Source: Molossus alvarezi
Taxonomy: Eukaryota > Chordata > Mammalia > Chiroptera > Molossidae
Reading direction: 5' to 3'
Length of the DNA: 64,000 nt
Assembly: GCA_037176705.1 (NCBI GenBank)
Contig: CM073889.1
Coordinates: 55,545,596-55,609,595, forward strand
Positions 33,480 to 43,662 of this stretch are shown here, one piece after another. The notes under the pieces are model-generated. The model saw only the letters and a list, made by a program, of their open reading frames with translations. It ran no database searches and was not told the origin of the DNA. Position numbers and translations under genes: made by a program. Position 1 is the first letter of the stretch. Every line of letters starts with the position of its first letter.

Positions 33480-36400
33480 TTGTGATCTGAGAAGATGATT
33501 GATATGATTTCAACCTTCTTGAACTTGTAGAGACTTAGTTTGTGCCCTAACATGTGGTCTATCTTTGAGAATGTCCCATGTGCACTTGAGAAGAATGTGA
33601 ATTCTGTAGTTTTGGGTGTAATTCTCTGTTGATATCTATTAAATCCATTTGATCTAGGGCTTCATTTAGAGTCTGTGTTTCCTTGTTAATTTTTTTGTCT
33701 AGAAGGTCTATCCAGTGATGTCAGCGGGGTATTGAAGTCCCCTGCTATGATTGTATTGCTGTTGATTTCTTCTTTGAAGTTCTCCAGAAGATTTTTAATA
33801 TATGTTTGTGCTCCTATAATGGATGCATATATGTTTACCAAGGTTATATCTTCCTGTTGGATAGATCCTTTCAATATTATGTAGTGACCTTTTTTGTCTC
33901 TAGTTATGATCTTCATTCTGAAATCTATTTTATCAGATATGAGTATTTACCCTGCCTTTTTTTTTTTCCATGTTCTTGAAAGATTTTTTTCCATCCCTTT
34001 ACTTTCAACCTATGTGAGATTTTGTTGTGAGGTAGGTTTCTTGTAAACAACATATATGTGAGTCATGCTTTCTTATCCAGTCAGCTATTCTGTGTCTTTT
34101 TATCAGAGCATTCAAACCATTCACATTTAAGGTGATAATTGATATGTACTTATTTATTGCCATTTTTGTTTAGAGTGGTTGTAGTTTTCCTTCCTATTTC
34201 TTCTACTAATTACAGCAGTCCTTTTAGCATATTTTGCAGTGCTGGTTTGGTGTTAATATATTCCCTTAGCCTTTTTTTTTTTTTTTTTGGTCTGGAAAGC
34301 ACTTTATTTGACCTTCTATTTTGAATGATAGCCCTGATGGATAAAGTAGTCTTGGATACAGATCCTTGTTTTTCATGACCTTGATTACTTCATGCCACTC
34401 CCTTCTGGGCTGTAGTGTTTTTGTTGAGAAGGCAGCTGAGAGCCTAATGGGTTTCCCTTGTAGGTAACCTGTTGCTTATTTCTTGCTGCCTTTAGGATTC
34501 TCTCTTTGTCCTTAATTTTTGGCATTTTAATTACTATGTGTGTTGGTGTGGGCCTGTTTGGGTTCTTCTTACTTGGGGCTCTCTGTGCTTCTTGAACTTG
34601 AATGCCTTCTTTCTTCATCAAGTTAGAAAAGTTTTCTGTCACTATTTCTTCAAATATATTCTCTAACCTTTGCCCATTTCCTTCCTCTTCGGGGACTCCT
34701 ATGATGCGAATGTTATTACATTTCCAGTTGTCCCACAGTTTTCTTAAGCTGTCTTCCTGTTTTTAAAAATTTTTTTCCTTTTGGTTTTCTGATTGGTTGA
34801 TGTTTTCTACCCTGTCTTCTAATTCACTGATCCAGTCCTCAGCTTCCTCTACTCTGCTGGTTAGTCCTTCCAATGTGTTCTTCATTTTCACTTGGTTGGT
34901 TCTCAATGTTTCTATATCTTTACTCACGGTGCTGACGTCCTTACTCATGCTGTTGAGCTTCCTCAAGATCATGGCTCTGAACTCTACCTCTGATAATTTT
35001 CTTAGCTGCATTTCATTGATCTCATCTTCAATAGAGTTCTCTTGTTGTTTCATTTGGGATTTGTTTCTTTGTTTCACCATTTTGGCTATCTCAGTGGGTT
35101 TTGGAGCCTGCCAAATTTTCCCTGTGGGTGTTGGTGTTCTGCTGTTTGTGGTTCCCTCTACTGGGTTTGAATGAGCCTGGGTGGACCCACGTTAAACACC
35201 ACTGTCAAGTCTTACTTTCCTGGGTAGATTTGCAAACCCAGGAAAAGTTCAGTTATCCTCTAGCTTTTTCCTGGTGGCTAGTAAGTAGTCTCAGTTACTC
35301 AGTGCCTTGGAATGTAGCCCTGGTGTTCTGCATAAGAGGATTTCCAGAGGGTGGGATAGATGCTGGTTATTAATGAGCCTCAATTTGCATTTCTTTGCCT
35401 CACCTTGGAAAGGATAAATCTCAGAGGGAGTGGGGCTGCTGCTTTTCCTCATAGCTCTGGGAAGGAGCACACTGGCCACCATCCTTTGTGGCCGCAACTC
35501 AGCAAAAACTCTGAGTGCCCTGCATATCCCGGGTGTCCCCACAGAGTTTCAGCCCAGTCTGCCCTCCCTCTGCCGTAGCCCTCAGGTGAGTGGCTGTGGC
35601 TATTTTAGTGTTCTGTCCCGGCTCTCTGCACTGTGGAGTGGGCTTGGTCTTTATTCCCCAAGGTCGCTGCTCACAGCTAAGACTGCTGCTGTCCATGGGA
35701 TCCCAGCCTGCCACCCTCTAGCACCTCTGCAGATCCTACCAGTGTCCCTGGTTATCTGGTCCTGTCTTGCTGCTTTTCTGTTGCTTTTTTTCTGAGGATT
35801 TGTCTTTATTCCAGTTGTAATTTTCATTTGGTCCTGGGAGATCATCTGTGTAGCTTCCATACACTCCACCTCCTTTTTCACATCCTCTAAGCCTATCTTG
35901 TGTGCAGCTAGGTCACACAGGCCTCTCTGGTGCCCCCATACCCTGCAGGTCCCATAGGTAGCTGGATCACACAGTCCCTTTGGGGGTTCGGCTCTGTGCC
36001 TATGTTATTGGCTGCTGGGTTGCACAGGGCTCTCTGGTGCTTCAGCAACCCGCAGGTCCTGTGGGTAACTGGATGGCACAGTCTCTGCTGGGTCTCTCAG
36101 GCCTCTCTGGTGCTTAAGCACCCCACAGATCCAGTGTGTAACTAGATCGTGCAGTCTCTGCTGGGTTGCACAGGCCTCTCTGATGTTTCAGCACCCCACA
36201 GGTCCCACAGGTAACTGGATCACACAGTCCCTGCTAGGTTGCACAGGCCTCTCTGCTGCCCCTGCAACCTGCAGTTCCCACAGCGTGCAGCTGGATAGCA
36301 CCAGCCTCTCTTGGGCTCTGACTTCCCACTGCTCTTGTGGGCTACTGGACCGCACAGGCTCCTGTGGAGCCCCAGGTCCCGCTGCTAGTGGGTGGGGAGT

Positions 36401-36952
36401 GCTGCTGTCCCATGGGGCTCAACTCCTGCTCAGCTTTTGCTGTAGTTTATGGAGATGGGTCCCAGCTGCTGGTCTCTGCTTCTGTTGCCTGGGGATAAAT
36501 GCCTGCTCCCCAGCCTCTGTTGCTGAGGTATATCTCGACTCTGATCGGGTTGCTACTATGGGGTATGGTGCTGGGCTCTGGGCTGTCCATGGCTTCCGTG
36601 ACTGGCACCTTGGGAGCTCCACTACTGTGCATTGGTCTGTGTTGATACAGAGTGTCCACTGGTGTGACGGTGCCAGGTGTGCTGGTGGGCTCAGTTTCCT
36701 GGGCCCTAGCTGCTGCCACTGCCTCCTCCCAGGGAAGACCCAGGATATTAAAAATAGTGGGACTTCCCTGTGGTGCAGGGGAAGTGCCCTAAAGAGCCGC
36801 TTACCACGGTAGCCAGCTGCTCCCATCCACAACACAGGAACCTTCTGCTCTGTTTCTCTGCACTGCATGAGTTTGGTCGTCCACCTTCACGTATACTCAC
36901 ACTCTCTCACACACTCACCCTCCCTCCTGTCTTGCCCACTGCCATCTTCCTG
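33480..36952 (-). mobile_element. L1 segment C (ORF2 start, ORF1, 5' UTR), inverted
   Basis: Minus-strand L1 reading from its 5' end at 36952 (CAGGAAGATGGCAGTGG, with a YY1-like AAGATGGC), through a long 5' UTR with tandem repeats, an ORF1 beginning at 35080 that breaks after about 105 codons and continues with intact-looking parts to 34385, and the ORF2 endonuclease region to 33480. No poly(A) or 3' UTR is present. The orientation relative to segment D is what twin-priming inversion produces, but segment B is then unexplained. Confidence 0.8.
35905..36290 (-). repeat. Tandem repeat in L1 5' UTR, period about 72-73 bp
   Basis: The phrase CACAGGCCTCTCTGGTG recurs near 35917, 36024, 36096, 36170 and 36242, each followed by CACCCCACAGGTCC-like and AACTGGATCACACAG-like text. 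Four to five monomers in all; the first interval is longer (about 107 bp). Confidence 0.75.
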
Positions 36953-39037
36953 TAAATCCCTCTTTCGCCACTCTTATTTAACATAGTACTGGAAGTCTTA
37001 GCCACAGCAGTCAGACAGGAAGAAAAAATAAAAGTGATCCAAATTGGAAAAGAGGAAGTGAAAATGTCATTATTTATAGATGACATGATATTATACATAG
37101 AAAACCCTAGGATTCCATAAAAAATCTACTAGACCTAATAAATGAACTTGGCAAATTAGCAGGATACAAAATTAATATGAAGAAATCTATGGCATTTTTA
37201 TACACCAATGATGAAGTCACAGTAAGAGAAACTAAATAAACAATCACATTTACCACCGTGGCAAAAAAAATTAAGATACCTAGGAATAAACTTACACAAA
37301 GAAGTAAAGGACCTATTTCCAGAAAACTACAGGACATTGAAAAAAAAAATAGAGGAAGATATAAAAAAGTGGAAGCACATACCTTGTTCATGGATTGGAA
37401 GAATTAACCTCATTAAAATGTCCATATTACCCAAAGCAATATATAGATTCAATGCAATCTCCATCAAAATACCAACAACATATTTCATAGAACTAGAACA
37501 AATACTTCAAAAGTTAATATGAAACAACAACAAAAAAAAACCCAAATAGCTACAGCAATCTTGAAAAAGAAGGACAAAGTAGGTGGGATTACAATACTGG
37601 TATCAGATTATACTACAAAGCCACTGTAATCAAAACAGCCTGGTACTGGCACAAGAACAAGCATATAGACCAGTGGAACAGATCAGAGAACCCAGAAATG
37701 GACCCAAAACATTATGCGCAATTAATATTTGACAAAGTTGGCAAGAGCATACAATGGAGTAAAGACAGCCTCTTTAATAAATGGTGCTGGGAAAATTGGA
37801 CAGCTACATGCAAAAAAAATGAAACTAGACCATCAACTTGAACCATACACGAGAATAAACTCAAAATAGATAAAATACTTGAATGTGATCTGTGAATCCA
37901 TAAAAATCCTAGAAGAAAATGTAGGCAACAAAATTTTGGATATCATACACAGCAGAATTTTTACTGATACATCAACAGAAACAAAGGTAAAAATGAACAC
38001 ATGAAACTACATCAAACTTAAAAGCTTCTGTCCAGCAAAAGATACAACCATCAAAATAGAAAGGCAACCCACTGTATGGGACAGCATCATTGCCAATGAT
38101 GCATCAGATAAGGGGTTAATTTTTAAAATAGAGTTCTCATACAGCTCAACAAATGGAAGACAAAGAACCCAGTTAAAAATGAACAGAGGACTTAATAGAC
38201 ACGTCTTCAAAAACAAACATACAAATGGCCAAAAGAAATACGAAGAAATGGTCAACATCACTAATCATCAGAGAGATGCAAATTAAAACAACAATGAGTT
38301 ATCACCTCACACCTGCCAGAATGGCCACCATCAACAAAGCATCAAACAACAAGCGTTGTTGAGGGTGTGGAGAAAAGGGGACTCTAGTACACTGCTGGTG
38401 GGAATACAGACTGGTACAGCCACTATGGAAAACAATATGGTGTTACCGCTAAAAATTAAAAATAGAATTGCCATTTGACCCAGTGGTCCCACTTTTAGAA
38501 TATACACTAAGAATCTTGAAACACCAGTCAGAAAGAATATATGTACCCCCATGTTCATAGCAGCACTATTTACAATAGCTAAAATCTGGAAACAGCCCTA
38601 AGTGTCCATCAGTAGACAAATGGATAAAAATTCTGTGGTACATATACACTATGCAGCTGTAAGAAAGATCTCTTATCCTTTGAGACAACATGGAGAGACC
38701 TGGAGAGTATTATCCTAAGCAAAACAAGCCAAGCAGAGAAAGACAAATATCACATGATCTCACTTATTTGTGGAATATAATGAACATAACAGTCTGAGGA
38801 ACAGGATAGACCCACAGACGTGGAAATAGGGTACAGACTGACAATCCACAGAAGAGGGTTGGGAGAAGAGAGCGATAAACCACAGAACTTATATGCATGT
38901 ACGCATAACCGATGGACATGGACAACAATGCTGGGGATGGGGTTGGCGGGCTGGGGAGGAGGGTGTCAATGGGGAAAAAAAGGAGAAACATCTGTAACAA
39001 AAATAAATTAATAAAATAAAAAATGCAAAAAAAAAAA
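36953..39037 (+). mobile_element. L1 segment D (ORF2 3' half, 3' UTR, poly(A))
   Basis: It starts in the reverse transcriptase domain (CCACTCTTATTTAACATAG); the catalytic motif is read as FIDD from TTTATAGATGACATG near 37070. It runs through the ORF2 C terminus to a 3' UTR with a G-rich tract and an A tail. The right target duplication AGACTGA is at 39038-39044, after which the host L1 resumes. ORF2 carries stops and frameshifts. Confidence 0.85.
38933..38963 (+). repeat. G-rich tract of L1 3' UTR, quadruplex-prone
   Basis: GGGGATGGGGTTGGCGGG then CTGGGGAGGAGGG gives four or more G-runs with short loops. The same position in both HAL1 3' UTRs is also G-rich (minus strand, 39126-39164 and 40244-40273). 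G-rich tracts are a known conserved feature of mammalian L1 3' UTRs. Confidence 0.8.
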
Positions 39038-40537
39038 AGACTGAAATTAAAGAGATAGAGAAAGGTATTTTTGTTGTTGTTTTTAATCTTTATTGTTGAA
39101 TGTACTACAGATGTTCCTCATTTTTCCCCCATTGACCCCCCTCCCCATTCCCGCCCCCTCCTGCCTTTTCCCACACTATTGTCTGTGTCCATTGGTTATG
39201 CATATATGCATATAAGTTCTTTGGTTTATTTCTTCCCACCCACCAAACCCCCCTTCCCTTTGAGGTTTGTCAGTCTAGCAACCAATTTGTTCTTAATCCC
39301 TTCACCTTTTTCACCCATTCCTCCAACCTCCCTTCCATCTGGAACCAACAAAATGTTCTCTGTATCTATGACAATGTTTCTATTTTGCCTGTTCATTTTG
39401 TTTGTAGATTCCATTGTCGGTAGATATGTATTCATTGCCATTTTGTTTGTTCATATATTTTGTCTTTTTCTTCAAAAACACCCTTCATCATTTCATATAA
39501 TAACGGTTTGTTGGTGACGAACTCCTTTAACTTTTTCTTGTCTGGGAAACTCTTTATATGGCCATCAATTCTAAATGACAGCTTTGCAGGATAGAGTAAT
39601 CTTGGTTGTAGGTCCTTGCTTTTCATCATTGTGAATATTTCTTGCCATTCCCTTCTGGCCTGCAAAGTTTCTTTTGAGAAATCAGCTGACAGTCTTATGG
39701 AAACTCCCTTGTAGGTAACCAACTGCTTTTCTCTTGATGCTTTTAAGATTCTCTCTTTGTCTTGAACCTTTTGCATTTTGATGATGATGTGTCTTGGCGT
39801 GGGCCTGTTGGGGTTCATCTTGTTTGGGACTCTCTGTGCTTCCTGGACTTGTATGTCTGTTTCCTTCACCAAGTTAGGGAAGTTTTCTGCCATTATTGTT
39901 TCAAATAGGTTTTCAATTTCTTGTTCTCTCTCTTCTCCTTCTGGCACCCCCAAGATGCAAATGTTGGCATGCTTGAAGTTGTCCCAGAGGCTCCTTACAC
40001 TATCCTAATTTTGGGGGGTCCTTTTTTCTTTTTGCTCTTCTGATAAGGTGTTTTTTGCTTGCTTAGATTCCAAATCAATGGTTTGCTTCTTGGCTTTACC
40101 TACTCTACTATTGAATCTGTGTAAATTATTCTTTTTTTTTTTTTTTTTTTTTTAAGTTTATAGCCTTTTATTTATTTTTTTTCCAAATCTTTATTGTTGG
40201 ATGTAAAATGTATTACAGATGTTCCACATTTTTCCCCCATTGACCTCCTCCTCCCCCCTCCCGCCCCCCTCCCACCTTTTCCCACATTATTGTCTGTGTC
40301 CATTGGTTATGTATATAAGTTCTTTGGTTTATTTCTTCCCACCCTCCCAACCCCTTTCCCTTTGAGGTTTGTCAGTCTAGCAATGAATTTGTGCTTCTTA
40401 ATCCCTTCACCTTTTTCACCCATTCCCCCAATCCCCTTCCCAACTGGCAACCACCAAAATGTTCTCTGTATCTATGAGAATGTTTCTGTTCTTCCTGTTC
40501 ATTTTGTTTGTAGATTCCATTGTTGATAGATATGCAT

Positions 40538-41479
40538 TCATTGCCATTTTGTTTGTTCATACATTTTATCTTTTTCTTCAAAAAGACCCTTCATCATTTC
40601 ATATAATAATGGTTTGGTGGTGATGAACTCCTTTAACTTTTTCTTGTCTGGGAAAGTTTTTGTATGTCCATCGATTCTAAATGACAGCTTTGCAGGATAG
40701 AGTAATTTTGGTTGTAGGTTCTTGGTTCTCATCACTCTGAATATTTCTTGCCACTCCCTTCTGGCCTGCAAAGTTTCTTTTGAGAAATCAGCTGACAGCC
40801 TAATGGGTACTCCCTTGTAGGTAACTATCTGCCTTTCTCTTGCTGCTTTTAATATTCTCTCTTTGTCTTGAACCTTTTGCATTTTGATGATGATGTGTCT
40901 TGGTGTGTGCCTCTTGGGGTTCATCTTGTTTGGGACTCTCTGTGCTTCCTGGACTTGTATGTCTGTTTCCTTCACCAAGTTAGGAAAGTTTTCTGCCATT
41001 ATTGTTTCAAACAGGTTTTCGATTTCTTGTTCTCTCTCTTCTCCTTCGGGCACCCCCAAGATGCGAATGTTGGCACGCTTGAAGTTATCCCAGAGGCTCC
41101 TTACTCTATTCTCATTTTTTTGGATTCTTTTTTCTTTTTGCTCTTCTGATTGGGGATTTTTTGCTTCCTTATATTCCAAATCGATGGTTTGCTCCTTGGA
41201 TCTACATACTCTATTATTGAAGCTGTGTAAATTATTCTTTATTTCAGTTAATGCCTCCTTTAATTCTAACTGTGTATCCATGATTTCTAACTGGTACTTT
41301 TTTATGCTCTTGATGCCCTCCCTAAGTTCACTGAGGTTCTCACCAAGTTCATTGAGCATCCTTATAAGCAGTATTTTGAACTCAGTATCTGTTAGGTTGC
41401 TTATCTCCCTTTCGCTTAGTTCTTTTATTGGGGTTTTGTTCTGTTCTTTCATTTGGGACCTGTTTCTTTGTATCCTCAT
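40538..41479 (-). CDS. HAL1/L1 ORF1 protein, intact, 313 aa
   Basis: An RNA-binding chaperone of the L1 ORF1p type, expected to trimerise and coat its RNA in the cytoplasm. The N terminus MRIQRNRSQMKEQNK is the usual L1 start. Residues about 30-130 form a heptad-rich coiled coil (LLIRMLNELGENLSEL). An RRM domain follows around 140-240 (NIRILGVPEGEEREQEIENL, PRHIIIKMQKVQDKERILKA). The C-terminal domain (SADFSKETLQARREWQEIF, LLYPAKLSFRIDG) ends in TKWQ. The length is slightly below human ORF1p (338 aa). The start was chosen because it matches the family start and follows the long 5' UTR. No stop or frameshift interrupts it, in contrast to every other L1 frame in the window. Whether it is expressed cannot be told from sequence. 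Confidence 0.85.
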   Translation of the reverse strand: MRIQRNRSQMKEQNKTPIKELSEREISNLTDTEFKILLIRMLNELGENLSELREGIKSIKKYQLEIMDTQLELKEALTEIKNNLHSFNNRVCRSKEQTIDLEYKEAKNPQSEEQKEKRIQKNENRVRSLWDNFKRANIRILGVPEGEEREQEIENLFETIMAENFPNLVKETDIQVQEAQRVPNKMNPKRHTPRHIIIKMQKVQDKERILKAARERQIVTYKGVPIRLSADFSKETLQARREWQEIFRVMRTKNLQPKLLYPAKLSFRIDGHTKTFPDKKKLKEFITTKPLLYEMMKGLFEEKDKMYEQTKWQ

Positions 41480-42164
41480 TTTGGCTGCCTCCCTGTGTTT
41501 GTTTCTGTGTATTACTTAATGAGCGGTATGGGGCTCGCTGAGACCCGGTGCTGCTCGTTTGAAAGAATTTAGGAAAAACCTGAAGCAGGATCCAAGACCG
41601 GCCAATCCTATGGTTAAGCAAGTGACAACAGCTTGAAAGTTGTGTGAGGCGGGGCGGGGCGGGGCCTCAGGGAGTCAGCAGGGCGGGGCTACCAGTGCGA
41701 GCCAGGTTGCTGGAGTCCCAGATATGGCTTCTGTCTGCTGCCCCGGGAAGGGCTCACCAACGGAACAAAGGCCTCTTACAGCACGTTTGTCCCCGATGAA
41801 GGCCCCTCTCCAGCCCTCGCTCCAGTGCCAAACAGCTCAGTTCTTCCCTGTGTGTCTCTGGTGCCCCTCGAGCTGCCTCCCCTCCGAGCTTAGAGGGAGA
41901 GAGTCCGATAAGTCCGTGCGCGGGCCCTTTAGGGAGCTGCCTGGGGCTCCAGCCGCTTCAGCCTCCCTGAGCCTCAGTTTCTGCTGGTTTTTCCAGCCAG
42001 AAGTTATGGGGATTCTCTTCCTGGCACTGGAACCCTGAACGGGGCACCTGGTGTGGGGCGGGGACCCCTCAGTCCTCAGGAAGGACCTTCCCAGCCGCGG
42101 GAGCCTCCTGATTTTTATACACCACCCTTGGGTGTGGGACCAGCCCGTCTCGCCGCTGCGCGCT

Positions 42165-42245
42165 CCGCCGCCGCCGCGCCGCCGCCGCCGCCCCTCGCGC
42201 CGCCGCCGCCCCTCGCGCCGCCGCCGCCCCTCGCGCCGCCGCCCG
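42165..42245 (-). repeat. 18-bp CpG-rich tandem repeat in HAL1 5' UTR
   Basis: About three units of CGCCGCCGCCGCCCCTCG plus partial units (plus strand). The CpGs are undecayed, which fits a young insertion or a CpG-protected state. It is absent from the older HAL1 at the matching place (near 43290). Confidence 0.8.
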
Positions 42246-42410
42246 TCCTACTGGTCTGGATGTAGCTGCTTTTTTTTTTTCCCCTTAGTTCCGTAGTTGT
42301 ACGACTTCCATTCAGCTTGATTTCAGGCGGTTTTGAATGATGGTTGTTCTTTAGTTTAGTTGTAACTTTGATGTGGTTGTGGGAGGACGCGATACCGCGT
42401 TTACCTACGC

Positions 42411-42430
42411 CGCCATCTTGACCGGAAGTC
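42411..42430 (-). promoter_or_regulatory. ETS plus YY1 composite motif at HAL1 5' end
   Basis: The first 20 bases of the element hold ACTTCCGGT (ETS site, CCGGAAGT on the plus strand) followed directly by AAGATGGCG (YY1 site). In human L1 a YY1 site at the very 5' end positions transcription start, and the location here is equivalent. Confidence 0.6.
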
Positions 42431-43455
42431 TGTAAATTATTCTTTATTTTAGTTAGTGCCTCCATTTCTGACTGGTCCTTTTTAATGCTCTTGAGGACCT
42501 CACTAAGTTTGCTGAGGTTCTCACTAAGTTCATTGAGCATCCTTATAAGCAGTATTTTGAACTCAGCATCTGTTAGGTTGCCTATCTCCATTTTGCTTAG
42601 TTCTTTTCCTAGAGATTTTTTCTGTTCTTTCATTTGGGATCTGTTTCTTTGTCTCCTCATTTTGGCTTCTTCCCTATGTTTGTTTCTATGTATTACTTAA
42701 TGGGAGGTATGGGGCTATCTGAGACCAGATGCTGCTTGTTTGAAAGAATTTAGGAAAACCTGAAGCAGGATCCAAGACAGACCAATCCTATGGTAAAGTA
42801 ACCTGAAAGTTGGGTGGGGCGGGGCCTCAGGGAATCACCAGGGTGGGGCAACCAATGTGAGCTAGTTTGCTGGAGTCCTAGATATGGCGGCTATCTGCCA
42901 CCCCAGAAAAGGGCTCGCCAAAGGAATAAAGACCTCTGACAGCATGTTTGTCCCGGAGAAAGGCCTCTCTCCAGCCCTCGCTCCAATGCCAAACAGCTCA
43001 GTTCTTTCCTGTATGTCTCTGGTGCCCCTAGAGAGGGAGTGAGTCTGATAAGTCCATGCATGGGCCCTTTAAGAGATGCTGCCTGGGGCTCCAGGCATCT
43101 CAGCCTCCCTGAGCCTCAGTTCCCGCTGGTTTTTCCAGCCAGAAGTTATGGGGATTCTCTTCCTGGCACTGAAACCCTGAGCAGGGCTCCTGGTGTGGGA
43201 TATGGACCCCTCACTCTTCAGGGAGAACCTTGCCAGCTGAGGTGTCCTCCTGATTTTTATTCGCCACAGGTGGGTGTGGGACCACCCGTCCACCTCTGCC
43301 CCTCCTACCAGTCTCAATGTGGCTGCTTCTTTAATTTCATAGTTGTAGGACTTCCATTCAGCTTGATTTCAGGTGGTTTTGAATGATGGTTGTACTGTAG
43401 TTTAGTTGTAACTTTGATGTTGAGAAAGGTATTTTGTAAAAATGAAAAATTTAAA

Positions 43456-43662
43456 TATATTTTATTGATTTTTTGGAGAAAGAGGCAAGGAGAAAGAAAT
43501 ACAGACATTGATGTGAGAGAGATAACATCATTCAGCTGCCTCCTGCATGTCCCCCACTGGTGATCGAGCCTGGAACCCAGGCATGTGCCCTGACTGGGAA
43601 TCAAACTGGGACCTTTCAGTCCGTGGGATGACACTCAATCCACTGAGCCTCATGAGTCAGGC
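43456..43662 (-). mobile_element. VES SINE in host L1 ORF2
   Basis: The plus strand reads from ATATTTTATTGATTTTTTGG (tail side) to CCACTGAGCCTCATGAGTC (head side). The flanks share AAAAATTTAAA (43445-43455) and AAAAATTTTAAA. A diverged, older copy with the AATAAA tail class. Confidence 0.88.

Larger units (their letters stand above)
40134..42430 (-). mobile_element. Full-length young HAL1 with intact ORF1
   Basis: Minus-strand element of 2.3 kb: it starts at 42430 with GACTTCCGGTCAAGATGGCGG, then a 950-bp CpG-rich 5' UTR, an uninterrupted ORF1 (41479 to 40538), a 400-bp 3' UTR with a G-rich tract and AATAAAG, and a poly(A) tail seen as a T-run at 40134-40155. Duplications TGTAAATTATTCTT lie at 40120-40133 and 42431-42444, inside ORF1 of the older HAL1. 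No ORF2 sequence lies between the ORF1 stop and the 3' UTR. Mobilisation would need reverse transcriptase from an L1 in trans. Confidence 0.9.
39072..43421 (-). mobile_element. Older HAL1 (ORF1-only L1 relative), split by a younger HAL1
   Basis: Minus-strand element read from about 43421: 5' UTR, ORF1 starting at 42660, then after the nested insertion the rest of ORF1 ending at the stop at 39432, followed at once by an L1-type 3' UTR and short A tail. ORF2 is absent. Perfect 14-bp duplications GAGAAAGGTATTTT lie at 39058-39071 and 43422-43435, in ORF2 of the host L1. Its 5' end lacks about 55 bp that the younger copy has. ORF1 is broken around 39954-40110. The net length without the nested copy is about 2.05 kb. 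Confidence 0.85.

Noticed and set aside
35905..36290. Tandem repeat as a CRISPR-like array
   Set aside because: Repeats are contiguous with no unique spacers and lie in an L1 5' UTR of a mammalian genome.
36958..38800. L1 ORF2 of segment D as a working reverse transcriptase gene
   Set aside because: The catalytic FIDD motif is visible but frameshifts and stops are frequent, and the 5' half is missing.
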